Shown: piece by piece, positions 35,119 to 44,316 of the stretch
Layout of the letters: every line of letters starts with the position of its first letter
Position numbering within the stretch: position 1 is the stretch's first letter
Assembly: GCA_964633715.1 (NCBI GenBank)
Contig: CAZWHQ010000004.1
Span: 1-64,000 of the forward strand
From: JAUWVG01 sp964633715
GTDB lineage: Bacteria; Acidobacteriota; Aminicenantia; Aminicenantales; Aminicenantaceae
Direction: 5' to 3'
DNA length: 64,000 bases
The notes under the pieces: generated by a model
What the model was told of the DNA's origin: nothing
Databases searched by the model: none
Seen by the model: the letters and a program-made list of their open reading frames with translations, nothing else
Position numbers and translations under genes: made by a program

Positions 35119-36093
35119 TTATTTTTTTCTGTGCCGGATCTGGTCAAGGGCTACGGCAATCACGATGATTCCTCCGATGATGATTTCTTGAATGTAATTG
35201 GGCCAGCCCATCATATTGGAGCCGTTTCTCAGGAAAGCCATGATAAAAACTCCGATCATGGAGCCAAGAATACTCCCGGACCCTCCGCTTAAACTTCCTC
35301 CACCGATGACAACAGCGGCAATGATGTCGAGCTCCAGGCCAACAGCAACCGTGGGATCTCCAACAGTCAACCTGGAAAACTGCATGACACCACTCATGCC
35401 GCAAAACAGGCCTGCAGTGCCATAAATTGCCACTTTGGTCCTGTTGATACGGATCCCGCAGAGTCGAGCAGTGGCTTCATTGGAACCAACAGCAAAAACA
35501 TGTTTTCCAAACACTGTGTATCGCAGCACTACAGCCATGAGAACCGCAAAAATAATCATAACCCAAACTCCTGGTGCAAGGAAGAGCCATGATGGACGGG
35601 GAGAAGAAGACATCAGGTCATTAATCCAGGTTAATGGGGCATCTATTTTTTGATTTTTGGCTATCCATTTAGCGATACCTCGTGCGATACCCAGCATACC
35701 CAAAGTCACGATGAAAGGAACAAGCCGGAGACTGGTGATTAGAAATCCATTAATCAATCCCACCATTCCGCCGGTGAGTAGGCCTATCAGGATGGCCCAT
35801 GGGAGAGACACTCCCGCATTTATGGCGTATGCTGTTGTGACACTGGCCAATGCGATGTTCGATGCGGCAGAGAGGTCTATACCGCCGCTGATAATAATCA
35901 ACGTCATTCCCAGAGCTCCCAGCGCAACGATCACCGATTGAGTGGCTACACTTTTTATGTTGGCAATCCTGAGGAAACGGTCTTGAATCTCCGGCATGGA
36001 AGCAAATATAACCAGGACAAGGATAAGTCCAATGAACGGTCCAATCCAATTCAAGAGAGTCTGGACTTGAGTGCTTTTTCCTTTTTTAGGCAT
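35119..36093 (-). CDS. Ribose-type sugar ABC transporter permease
   Basis: About 324 residues with eight to ten hydrophobic helices in the RbsC/BPD_transp_2 pattern. Visible are IISGGIDLSAASNIALASV (the GGIDLSVG-like family block), LLTGGMVGLINGFLI, TLGMLGIARGIA, AVGSNEATARLCGIRI and AAVVIGGGSLSGGSGS. The frame extends to a TTG at 36135, but the ATG at 36093 overlaps the ATPase stop by 8 bases. Forms the channel of a high-affinity importer for a pentose, hexose or related ligand. Confidence 0.9.
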   Translation of the reverse strand: MPKKGKSTQVQTLLNWIGPFIGLILVLVIFASMPEIQDRFLRIANIKSVATQSVIVALGALGMTLIIISGGIDLSAASNIALASVTTAYAINAGVSLPWAILIGLLTGGMVGLINGFLITSLRLVPFIVTLGMLGIARGIAKWIAKNQKIDAPLTWINDLMSSSPRPSWLFLAPGVWVMIIFAVLMAVVLRYTVFGKHVFAVGSNEATARLCGIRINRTKVAIYGTAGLFCGMSGVMQFSRLTVGDPTVAVGLELDIIAAVVIGGGSLSGGSGSILGSMIGVFIMAFLRNGSNMMGWPNYIQEIIIGGIIVIAVALDQIRHRKK

Positions 36094-37633
36094 GGTTTTG
36101 TGTTCCAGAATATTTTTCTTCTGACATACGCCCAAGTGTGGCGGCTGTCATGATGCTGTGGGCATTCCATTGGTGTACGGCGCGGAGTGCAATAAGATTT
36201 CCTCTGTGGAAGACGGCAATATTGTCACAGATGCCCAGCAGCTCTGGGAGGTAGGAACTGACAAAAATCACGGCCTTTCCAAAAGAGGCCAGTTCTCCTA
36301 TCCATTCATAGATCTGTGTTTTGCTAAGAACATCGATTCCTCGAGTGGGTTCATCCAGAAGCAGAATGTCGGCTTGCTGGTGCAATAGCCGCGCCAGAGC
36401 GACTTTTTGCTGATTTCCTCCCGATAAGCTGAGAACTGGTTGGTCTGATCCAGAAGTCTTGATGTTTAGTGTCTGGAGAAACCTTTCGATTCCTTTTTTG
36501 TACTTTTTGAGATTGAGAAATCCAAAGAAACTGTAGGGAACAAAATGGCTGAGAGCAATGTTGTCTGCAATAGAAAGGCTCAGTGCCAGTCCTTCTTTCT
36601 GTCTGTCTTCACTTAAAAAACCCAGGCCCTGCTTAATTCTGGACTGTGGATTTGTTTTGGTGGATGAAAAATAGGCGACTTTGACCTGTCCTTTAATCAC
36701 GGGATCGAATCCAAAAATGGTTCGCAGCACATCCGTTCGTCCGGAGCCAACTAGTCCTGCAAAGCCCAATATCTCACCTTTATGTAGCTCAAGATTAACA
36801 CAAGACGACATCTTTTTGCCCTGCAGTTTGTCAAGGGTGAGTGCGACATCGCTGATTTCATGAAGTGTTTTCGGGAACATTTCAGTCAATTCTCTTCCGA
36901 TCATAAGATGAATAATCTTTTCATGTGTGACGTCTTGAATATTACCTGATTTTATTTTTTTCCCATCACGGAGAACGGTGAAACGGTCGGCCACTTTTTG
37001 GACTTCTTCCAGAAAATGACTGATATAAATAATACTGACCCCCATTCCCTTGAGGTTGCTAATTATCTGGAACAACCGATCACTGTCCTCCAGAGAAAGG
37101 CTGCTTGTCGGTTCATCCATCACTAGAATTTTTGCTTCATCAGCTAGTGCCCGTGCGATCTCAACAATTTGTTTTATTCCCATACTTAGGTTTTCGATTG
37201 GCGTATCCAGAGGAATTTCAGGGTGATTGACCATTCCTAAGGCATTCTTGACGGCTTTTTTCATTTCTTTTTTCTTTAAAAAAAAGCCTGATTTGATTTC
37301 TTTACCCAACATGATATTTTCTTCGACAGTGAGATTAGGGGCGAGATTGAGTTCCTGGTAAATCATAGAGATGCCGTGCTTTCGGCTTTCCAATGGTGAG
37401 GCAGGAAAAAACGATTGTCCTTTAAGAGTGATTTGCCCTGCATCCTGACGCAGGGCTCCACTCAGTATTTTGACTAGCGTGCTTTTTCCCGCTCCATTTT
37501 CACCGATCAGGGCATGGACTTCTCCCTCTCGAAGTTCGAAATCGACATCACGGAGAGCCTGCGTTGTGCCAAAATTTTTGCAGATCCCTTTCATGTGCAA
37601 AAGAGTGTTTGAAGAGGATTCTGTGGTTTTCAA
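36086..37633 (-). CDS. Ribose-type sugar ABC transporter ATPase (double ATPase domain)
   Basis: 515-residue RbsA/MglA-like protein with two ATPase domains. The first has GENGAGKSTLVKIL (Walker A), LSMGIKQIVEIARAL (signature) and ILVMDEPTSSL (Walker B). The second has GLVGSGRTDVLR (degenerate Walker A), LSGGNQQKVALARLL and ILLLDEPTRGID. This asymmetry is normal in the family. It energises uptake with the adjacent permease and binding protein. The start forms an ATGA overlap with the upstream binding-protein gene. Confidence 0.94.
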   Translation of the reverse strand: MKTTESSSNTLLHMKGICKNFGTTQALRDVDFELREGEVHALIGENGAGKSTLVKILSGALRQDAGQITLKGQSFFPASPLESRKHGISMIYQELNLAPNLTVEENIMLGKEIKSGFFLKKKEMKKAVKNALGMVNHPEIPLDTPIENLSMGIKQIVEIARALADEAKILVMDEPTSSLSLEDSDRLFQIISNLKGMGVSIIYISHFLEEVQKVADRFTVLRDGKKIKSGNIQDVTHEKIIHLMIGRELTEMFPKTLHEISDVALTLDKLQGKKMSSCVNLELHKGEILGFAGLVGSGRTDVLRTIFGFDPVIKGQVKVAYFSSTKTNPQSRIKQGLGFLSEDRQKEGLALSLSIADNIALSHFVPYSFFGFLNLKKYKKGIERFLQTLNIKTSGSDQPVLSLSGGNQQKVALARLLHQQADILLLDEPTRGIDVLSKTQIYEWIGELASFGKAVIFVSSYLPELLGICDNIAVFHRGNLIALRAVHQWNAHSIMTAATLGRMSEEKYSGTQNHA

Positions 37634-38619
37634 TTCAAATACGGTGACAGGTCTGGCGAAAGCAGTGCTTTCATCTCAGGATCGGACATATTGTCTGGAG
37701 TGATCAAATGAACACCCGTATCGATCCTCTTGTCAATTGTCTCACCCCGAAGATGAAGGACTATCTGTTTAACACCCATATACCCGATTTGTATCGGATC
37801 TTGAAGGATCAGACCGTGGATGTGACCATCTTCTAATCCCTGGACAAGTTTGGGGCTGGAATCAAAACCAACAAATTTGATCTGACCTGCTCTCCCGGAT
37901 TCCTGAAGAGCGCGGAGTGCACCAAAAGTGCTGGATTCATTGGGACAAAAAAGTCCATCCACATCTGCAAAACGATTGAGTAGATTTTCTGCCAGTTGGT
38001 AAGCTGTTTCTGTCGTGGCTCCGGCGTATTGATCTTCGACAAGAAAATTAATCTGGGGAAAGTCGTTTTTGATCGTGTCGACAAAACCCTTTTCCCGGTT
38101 GACCGTACTTGCCGATCCGACCTGATAGCGGATGAGGATCAAATTTCCCCCGTCTTTAAGGAGTTCTCCCATCCGTTGCGCTGCAAGCACTCCGCCCCTA
38201 TAGTTATCGGTGGCCACATAACTTATGTGCTGCTCTCCCTGGAGAGCGGAATCGATAATGACAACAGGGATATTTCGTGCAACGGCGTCTCTTACAGGCC
38301 GCGTGAGCGCTCGGTCATCTAGGGGGGCGAGCACAATGCCGTCCACACCGAGATTGATAAAATCCTCGACAACAGTGATCTGTTGGGCTCTGTCATCCTC
38401 CTTTTGAGGTCCGTTCCAGAATATTTTTACGTCGAATTCCCTTGAGGCTTTAATAGCGCCGGCATGGATGGATTTCCAGAAGCCATGTGTGGTTCCCTTG
38501 GGGATGACAGCTATCTCAAGCTGCTTATTTTCAGTATTGCCTGAATCCTTTTTAGGACCGCACTGAATCACAAATAAGGAAAGACTCAATAGAAATATGA
38601 AATGCTTTTTTAATCCCAT
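37630..38619 (-). CDS. Periplasmic sugar-binding lipoprotein of ribose-type ABC transporter
   Basis: 329 residues. The signal ends in LFVIQCGPKK, a lipobox, so the protein is anchored as a lipoprotein. It has a type-1 periplasmic-binding fold: IAVIPKGTTHGFWKSIHAGA, GVDGIVLAPLDDRAL, ARNIPVVIIDSAL, GRAGQIKFVGFDSSP and LILQDPIQIGYMGVK. This resembles ribose and galactose binders. No kinase or isomerase gene lies nearby to reveal the sugar, and binding of another small ligand is possible. First gene of the three-gene run; no sharp promoter is evident upstream. Confidence 0.9.
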   Translation of the reverse strand: MGLKKHFIFLLSLSLFVIQCGPKKDSGNTENKQLEIAVIPKGTTHGFWKSIHAGAIKASREFDVKIFWNGPQKEDDRAQQITVVEDFINLGVDGIVLAPLDDRALTRPVRDAVARNIPVVIIDSALQGEQHISYVATDNYRGGVLAAQRMGELLKDGGNLILIRYQVGSASTVNREKGFVDTIKNDFPQINFLVEDQYAGATTETAYQLAENLLNRFADVDGLFCPNESSTFGALRALQESGRAGQIKFVGFDSSPKLVQGLEDGHIHGLILQDPIQIGYMGVKQIVLHLRGETIDKRIDTGVHLITPDNMSDPEMKALLSPDLSPYLN

Positions 38620-38848
38620 ATCAGTGAAAGTATAAATAAAAAAAACTCTTCCGTCAAAGATATGGGTATATTCAAGAACAATTTCTGGGCGGCCTCAGGT
38701 TTTGGCGGCGGTATGTATCATACAGATCTGTGTGGGTTTTTAACAGGGGGCTGCATTGCTCGGAAATAAGGACTCCGGAAACGGGTTCCGGGGTATGCCG
38801 CAGAATCGGACAGCTGGCTTCGGTCAGAGTGGAGGAATTGATTTTGAG
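38620..38848. other. Intergenic region with hairpin
   Basis: 229 bases between pyrE and the sugar-binding gene, both on the minus strand. GC-rich centre with a strong hairpin, nine pairs including one G-T, around ACGGG (arms 38772-38780 and 38786-38794), and a palindrome ACAGATCTGT at 38722-38731. No convincing reading frame. It could end the pyrE transcript, although no T-run follows on either strand. The first 30 bases before the binding-protein ATG are AT-rich. Confidence 0.35.
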
Positions 38849-39430
38849 CTACTTGAGCCCGCGACTTCCCGGCTTTACGGCCTGACTTCCCTCGGCGCAA
38901 AGCGGACAATTATTTGGTTCATAGTTTAAGACCTTCATCTGAAAGAGAGAAAAATAGGGGACACTGAACTGGGCTTGACCACCGCTCCTATCTACGACCG
39001 ATGTTACAGCTGCGATCTCAGCCCTGCTTTCCTTGAGGAGTTCAATCACTTCTTTGACCGATCCTCCCGTCGTAGTGACATCTTCGGCGAGGAGAATCCG
39101 TTCTCCAGGAGAGATCTCAAAGCCGCGCCGCAGTGTCATCTGCCCATCCACCCTCTCTGAAAAAATGGCTCGGACATTGAGTAGTCGACCAACTTCCTGG
39201 CCGAATACGATACCTCCCACAGCTGGAGAAACAACCACATCAATCTTCTCGTCCTTGAAGTGATCAGCGATATCCCGGCAGAGAGTTTCGGCATGCCAGG
39301 GGTATTGGAAGACCTTGGCACACTGGAAATATGATGCACTGTGCAGCCCGGAAGTCAGGATAAAATGACCCTCAAGGAGAGCTTCAGTTTCCTTGAAAAT
39401 ATTTAGTATATCGTCCCGTGTCAGAGCCAT
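38849..39430 (-). CDS. pyrE: Orotate phosphoribosyltransferase
   Basis: 193 residues. Adds ribose-5-phosphate from PRPP to orotate, giving OMP in pyrimidine synthesis. Motifs are HFILTSGLHSASYFQCAKVF (orotate side, ending in the FxK-like block), VVSPAVGGIVFGQEVG, FSERVDGQMTLRRGF (catalytic loop) and the PRPP motif ILLAEDVTTTGGSVKE. A strong GGAGGTGA ribosome site precedes the ATG. No other pyrimidine genes adjoin it. The C-terminal tail (CPLCAEGSQAV) carries a CxxC pair. Confidence 0.93.
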   Translation of the reverse strand: MALTRDDILNIFKETEALLEGHFILTSGLHSASYFQCAKVFQYPWHAETLCRDIADHFKDEKIDVVVSPAVGGIVFGQEVGRLLNVRAIFSERVDGQMTLRRGFEISPGERILLAEDVTTTGGSVKEVIELLKESRAEIAAVTSVVDRSGGQAQFSVPYFSLFQMKVLNYEPNNCPLCAEGSQAVKPGSRGLK

Positions 39431-39593
39431 CCTCTGTCACCTCCATAATAAAAGTTTACTCAGAATACCACAGATTGCCTATTAAAAGAATCCTTGATCT
39501 TTCTCTATGAGAAACTTCTTGAAATAATGAAAAAGCACTAAATAGATCCCTAGACATTCCGGAGGATGCTGACGAATGGATAAAAGAGCATCC

Positions 39594-41054
39594 CTATTTT
39601 GGCAGGACATCCAGACCGTTATTACGGGCATCAGCCAGCATGATGTCGTGCAGCTCTTTCTGTAAGGCGTCATCCAGGGGAGATTCAGAGGGTTCATTCA
39701 GAAGTCTGTTGACTTCATCGGCAGCTCTTTCAGCCATGGATTTTCTCCCGAGGGAAGCCCAGGTATCATAGGTGTCTCGGTCAATCATAAGAGGATAGGT
39801 GTGTTCTTCTTTGTACCATTTTCTTGTATGTGGAGTGGACAGGAATTCTGTGTCTTTTGTGATATTTTCAAACATATGTGTGGCGACTGGATCCTCTCTC
39901 TGGGTTATCCCTTTGACCAGCCTGAGGGCCATTCCGGCTATTTCATTATCGATCACTAATTTTTCCAGGCTCTGGCAGCTTTCAAAATCCATCATACCCG
40001 GACCTGAAATCACGTTGATCCCGGATAGAGCTGCAAGAACGGCGCCGATACCTGTTTCCAATCCGGCCTGGTTGTCATTGATCTTGGCGTCACTCAATCC
40101 CATATAGGCATGGGTTGGTAAGTTAAGGTGTTTGGCGATTTGGGTATATCCTGAATCGATCATCATCGTTTCGATAGCTCCCATGGGAGTTGTGCCTTTT
40201 CGCATGTCGAAGCTGGAGGGGGATCCGCCGAAAATGACTGGTGCGCCTTGTTTGGCCAACTGGCAGATCACGAGCCCCGTGAGGTTTTCTGCCACGTGCT
40301 GAACGAGTGTTCCTGTAATTGTAATCAGAGATGTGGCTCCTGTCATACCCATAGAGATCAACTCAGAAGGGATTCCAGCCCGAGCGCTGTCAATTAAAGA
40401 TTGGGTTGTCAGATTGCTCCATTTAAGAGGAGGGGAGGGGCAGGCATCAAAAATGGCCAGGGGTTTTTCTGCAAGCTTTTCTTTACTGCCTCTGACCGCC
40501 ACCATCATGTCAAACATGGGTTTAAATCCTTCCACGCGGAAGGTCCCTGTCACTATGGGTTTTGTCGAATGTTGTAGTCCGATATACATCCTATATGAAT
40601 CACTGATGAATTCAGGGACATCCTGGCTGATGAGCCCGGTGCTCTGGAAGTCGATGTTTTTCAATTTGTCCGTCAATTTAACAAAATTGACGACGTCCAC
40701 TGTAGTCGCTTTTCTCTGGGCTTGGGTCTTATGGTCAAGGATCGTAACGGCCGCAGAACCCGGATCGAAATGGACATCATCTTCCCCAACGATAAATTCT
40801 TTTTCTCCTGATCTGTCATAGAGTTTGATCACGGCCGGAGTTGTAGCCAGGGAATCGTGGACGAGTTGGGGGGTCAGATAAACTCTTTGTGTCGAGGTGT
40901 CGACCTTCATGCCTGCTGCCTGAAAGAGTTCTTGTGCTTCTTCATTCTCAACAAAAATACCCTCTCTTTCGAGCAAGATCAAAGCTTCTTGGATGATCTT
41001 TTCGATCAATGCTGCATTGAGCAATTCCATTTTGGGTCTTACGGTATGATTCAT
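39594..41054 (-). CDS. MttB-family (non-pyrrolysine) methyltransferase
   Basis: 486 residues of the trimethylamine-methyltransferase COG5598 family, a TIM barrel that moves a methyl from a quaternary or tertiary amine to a corrinoid protein. Blocks seen include HFDPGSAAVTILD, FQSTGLISQDVPEF, PVIFGGSPSSFDMRKGTTPMG, MGLSDAKINDNQAGLETG and INVISGPGMMDFES. The whole reading frame has no internal amber codon, so it belongs with MtgB/MtpB-type members (glycine betaine, proline betaine, carnitine and similar), not pyrrolysine MttB. AAAGGAC precedes the ATG. It lies at the downstream end of the CODH/ACS run, 25 bases from a corrinoid activator. Confidence 0.88.
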   Translation of the reverse strand: MNHTVRPKMELLNAALIEKIIQEALILLEREGIFVENEEAQELFQAAGMKVDTSTQRVYLTPQLVHDSLATTPAVIKLYDRSGEKEFIVGEDDVHFDPGSAAVTILDHKTQAQRKATTVDVVNFVKLTDKLKNIDFQSTGLISQDVPEFISDSYRMYIGLQHSTKPIVTGTFRVEGFKPMFDMMVAVRGSKEKLAEKPLAIFDACPSPPLKWSNLTTQSLIDSARAGIPSELISMGMTGATSLITITGTLVQHVAENLTGLVICQLAKQGAPVIFGGSPSSFDMRKGTTPMGAIETMMIDSGYTQIAKHLNLPTHAYMGLSDAKINDNQAGLETGIGAVLAALSGINVISGPGMMDFESCQSLEKLVIDNEIAGMALRLVKGITQREDPVATHMFENITKDTEFLSTPHTRKWYKEEHTYPLMIDRDTYDTWASLGRKSMAERAADEVNRLLNEPSESPLDDALQKELHDIMLADARNNGLDVLPK

Positions 41055-41079
41055 TTGTCTTGTCCTTTATTGAATTAAT

Positions 41080-42975
41080 TTATTTTTGAGTTTTTACAGT
41101 TGGGAACAATTTGACTTCGGTGTGAGGAAGAAATAAAGCCCCCGTATATTCGTTCATGTAGCGAGGTTCTGTATTCAATTCTAAATATGTCATCTTGTCA
41201 ACAAGTTTTTCGATTTTTTCCCGGTTTTTATCGGACAGCAACACAAGCAGGGCGCCCAATAGAGAACTGTTTCCGACATAGTGAAATTTGTTTCTATCGA
41301 GATCTGGGAGGAGGCCAATGCGGATGGCATTTTCGACATTGAGATGCCGCCCGAATCCCCCGGCAATATAGACGTCAGCGATGTTGTCGAAGTCTATGCC
41401 TATGTTTTTAACGAGCAGCCTGCAGGCAGAAAATAGGGCACCCTTTGTTCGAATAAGAGAAAGGATATCGTTTTCAGTGATGACCAGATCATGTCCCCAG
41501 AACGTGTCCTTTCCATCTAAAATAAGGAAAGCCAGTCCTTGTTCCGTATCCTTCAAATGTCCTTTTGTATTATCTGAAATAAACTTGCCGCTGCGGTCTA
41601 TGAATCCGTAAATATAAAGTTCGGACAGCAGATCCACCAAACCTGAACCACATAGTCCTCGAGGCTTACTGTTGTTGATTGTGCGGAATTCCAATCCTTT
41701 ATCTCTATTCAATTTGACAGATTCGATCGCTCCATCTGAAGCCGGCATGCCGCACCGGATCCCGCTGCCCTCAAAGGCTGGGCCTGCCGAACAGGCACAG
41801 GTCATCATCCAATCCATGTTCCCGATGACAAGTTCTCCATTTGTACCGGCATCGATAAAAAGCGAGATATCTTTGGCGTTTTTAAGCATGGGGGTGCTTA
41901 AAATTCCCGCTGTGATATCCCCCCCAACATAACTTCCCACAGCAGGGGCACAAAATATCCGGGCTTCTCTGTTCAGATCCAGGCCTATCTTTTCAGCGAG
42001 AACAATGGGGGCACGGTTAAATGTGGGGACATAGGGATCTTCTCGAATGAAACGGGGATCACAATCGAGAAAAAGGTGGATCATTGTCGTATTGCCTGAA
42101 AATGAGCCATAATATATGTCTGAACAAGACAAGTTTGAACTCTTTGTGGCTTTGTGAATAAGAAAATTGATGGTTTTTATAATGAGTGTGTGAAGTTCTT
42201 TTTGGCGTTCCGGTTTCCGGGCGTAGTTGATTCTGGAAATGATATCTTCGCCGCATTTTATCTGCTGATTGAAGCTGGATGCCGTGCTGCAGATTTTCCC
42301 GTTTGTGAGGTCAACCAGATGAAGCGCCACGGTCGAAGTTCCAATATCGCAGGCGATACCGAGAACTTTTTTTTTAAGAGATACGGGGATAACATCGATG
42401 ATAGAGTTTTCCAATCCGGCCGAAAACAAAATACAATCGACCTTATCTGGATCTTGACGAACGTTTTGTGACAAATTTTGGAGAACGGAAAAGGTGCTAT
42501 TCCATTCCATCGGCCCGAGCTTTTCATCAAGTTTTTTCTCCACTCTCTTGAGCTCGCTGTAATTATTTTCCAGCGATGGAGGATCGAGTTTGAGGGAGAT
42601 CTTCCTCACAGCAGGATTGACTTCATAGACACCCGAAATGCGGTCCTTGTTCTTGTTGAAATAGTCTGACTCAATCACACTCTGGATGGCCCGTTCATCA
42701 AAATGAGGGAGCTGGACAGTTAGGTTATCCTCGATCTTGGTCAAACAGGCCAGCACAAAACCTTTTGATAGAATATCATTGGGGAGTCCTTTGACGGAAT
42801 TTTTAGACACAACTCCCTTTAAAATTTTTACACTGCAGTCTCCACACGTTCCTTCTCCGCCACAGGACGTCTTCATGGGTAGGTTTGCCTGTCTTATGGT
42901 CTCGAGGAGACCTGCCCCTTTATTGACCTCAACCTCTATCTCAAATGGGAGAAAGCGCACAGTGTATTTGTTCAT
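41080..42975 (-). CDS. Corrinoid reductive activator (RACE/RamA-like, 2Fe-2S + ASKHA)
   Basis: 631 residues. The N-terminal plant-type ferredoxin has C38, C44, C47 and C77 (TSCGGEGTCGDCS, then VLACL). A linker is followed by a DUF4445 ASKHA ATPase domain with IACDIGTSTVALHLVDL, GSFSGNTTMIHLFL, FIDAGTNGELVIG, CSAGPAFEGSGIRCGM and ADVYIAGGFGRHLN. These proteins reduce inactive cob(II)amide to Co(I) at the cost of ATP. Position between mttB and acsC suits reactivation of the corrinoid iron-sulfur protein. Only two bases separate its ATG from the acsC stop. Confidence 0.9.
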   Translation of the reverse strand: MNKYTVRFLPFEIEVEVNKGAGLLETIRQANLPMKTSCGGEGTCGDCSVKILKGVVSKNSVKGLPNDILSKGFVLACLTKIEDNLTVQLPHFDERAIQSVIESDYFNKNKDRISGVYEVNPAVRKISLKLDPPSLENNYSELKRVEKKLDEKLGPMEWNSTFSVLQNLSQNVRQDPDKVDCILFSAGLENSIIDVIPVSLKKKVLGIACDIGTSTVALHLVDLTNGKICSTASSFNQQIKCGEDIISRINYARKPERQKELHTLIIKTINFLIHKATKSSNLSCSDIYYGSFSGNTTMIHLFLDCDPRFIREDPYVPTFNRAPIVLAEKIGLDLNREARIFCAPAVGSYVGGDITAGILSTPMLKNAKDISLFIDAGTNGELVIGNMDWMMTCACSAGPAFEGSGIRCGMPASDGAIESVKLNRDKGLEFRTINNSKPRGLCGSGLVDLLSELYIYGFIDRSGKFISDNTKGHLKDTEQGLAFLILDGKDTFWGHDLVITENDILSLIRTKGALFSACRLLVKNIGIDFDNIADVYIAGGFGRHLNVENAIRIGLLPDLDRNKFHYVGNSSLLGALLVLLSDKNREKIEKLVDKMTYLELNTEPRYMNEYTGALFLPHTEVKLFPTVKTQK

Positions 42976-42977
42976 GT

Positions 42978-44315
42978 TTAGGTTAGTTGGACATTTTTAA
43001 CAAAAGATGGAATGTCCGAGGCCTCCTGGGGTCCCACGATGACCTCCCACCCCGGCAGGCTTTCTTCAAGATCTCCACTGATCTGTGAGACAAATCCTGG
43101 TATGACGATTTTCCGAGTTTTGACTTGATCTTCCAGTCCGATGTCTTTGATAAATTTGGCAATGGTTTCCCCTACGAATTTTCCTGCGGCCCAGGCTGTA
43201 AGCACAGATTGGCCTTCGACATCCGTGATGACAAGGTGGGCCGATATTCCTGAGTTTTCAATCTCTCCTGAAACCATAAAATATGTGAGAGAAAAATTAG
43301 TGGTCACAAAAACAGGAGAATCGGGAGTGGGATCTCCGATCGGATAGATTCTGGGATCAACCTGAATGGGTTTTTGTGGATCGGTGAAAATGTTCTGACG
43401 CAAAGTAAACAAGGCATAGAGAAGCGCCTTGTTGTATTCGGGCAGTACGATGATGGAATCGTATTTACACAAAAGCACAGACGCTTCGGCCAAAACATCA
43501 TAAACAGAAGCACTTTGAATGTAGGAAAACAAAGGATAGCCAAAAGGTTTATAGCTGTTCTTCAAGGCACTTCGTCTCACTATGGTGTTGTTTTGGAGCT
43601 GGCGGCCTAAATTTTTCGCGTCCACATTGAGAATGAGGTCAGAAACACCCGCAGTGCGGGCCTTTTCAGACTGAGTTTTGAGGGATTCCAGAGAATCTGC
43701 AAAAAGGATAAGACTGGCGTTAAATGTTTTAGCCAGCACAAAATCTTCATCTGAGGCCGCATCTCTTAAGTAGATTGCCGGCCGAACGTCCTTGCATTTC
43801 TCCAGCCCTTTTTTTAGAAGTGTTGTGTCCTGGCAGTCGAGAATAATGCCTTTGGAGGACATATTTTGCACAGCATGGATGGTCTTGAGAAAATTGTCTT
43901 CATTTTTTGTGTTGTGCCGAATAAAAAACAGATCAATAAAAAGTTCTTCTCCCACTCTTTCCACACGATAGTCCTCGAGTTCTTCAATTTTTTTCTTAAG
44001 ATCGCCGATATCTTCTGAGGTGAGAAGTTCAATGGCGATTCCAGTCTGGTGAAAGAACGTTTTGTCATGCCGGAACAATACTGTTTCATTTCCGATTTCC
44101 AGCGTTTTGGCCCCGCCGATTTTAACCAATTTGATGGGAGGTTCACTGGCCGCACCAAGAGAATCCTTTGCCTCATCTGAGGCAAAAGGACATTCGCCCA
44201 GTTCTGCTTTTTTCTGGGCCAGTTTCATGGCAAAGGCCATGCAGGTGGGGACACCGCAGTCTCCACAGTTGGTTTTTGGCAGCAGTTTGAAGATATCCAG
44301 TCCAGAGAATGCCAT
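42978..44315 (-). CDS. acsC: Corrinoid/iron-sulfur protein, large (gamma) subunit
   Basis: 445 residues. The N-terminus binds a [4Fe-4S] cluster through C17, C20, C25 and C42 (TNCGDCGVPTCMAF, then GECPF). The C-terminal TIM barrel and B12 domain carry the corrinoid that ferries methyl groups to acetyl-CoA synthase (late VTTNFSLTYFMVSGEIE and AAGKFVGETIAKF blocks). AGGACAATTAAAATG places the start. It stops two bases before the activator gene, and acsD lies one base upstream. Confidence 0.94.
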   Translation of the reverse strand: MAFSGLDIFKLLPKTNCGDCGVPTCMAFAMKLAQKKAELGECPFASDEAKDSLGAASEPPIKLVKIGGAKTLEIGNETVLFRHDKTFFHQTGIAIELLTSEDIGDLKKKIEELEDYRVERVGEELFIDLFFIRHNTKNEDNFLKTIHAVQNMSSKGIILDCQDTTLLKKGLEKCKDVRPAIYLRDAASDEDFVLAKTFNASLILFADSLESLKTQSEKARTAGVSDLILNVDAKNLGRQLQNNTIVRRSALKNSYKPFGYPLFSYIQSASVYDVLAEASVLLCKYDSIIVLPEYNKALLYALFTLRQNIFTDPQKPIQVDPRIYPIGDPTPDSPVFVTTNFSLTYFMVSGEIENSGISAHLVITDVEGQSVLTAWAAGKFVGETIAKFIKDIGLEDQVKTRKIVIPGFVSQISGDLEESLPGWEVIVGPQEASDIPSFVKNVQLT

Positions 44316-44316
44316 T

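Noticed and set aside
39542..39602. Short plus-strand peptide-like stretch (DIPEDADEWIKEHPYFG) downstream of mttB
   Set aside because: No start codon, bounded by a stop, about 20 residues, and running into the opposite-strand mttB; not enough to call. The adjacent GGATGCT/AGCATCC pair has a 16-base loop and is too weak to call a terminator.
39594..41054. Possible pyrrolysine (in-frame amber) in the MttB gene
   Set aside because: The reading frame is continuous from ATG to stop with no internal TAG, so no amber decoding is needed.
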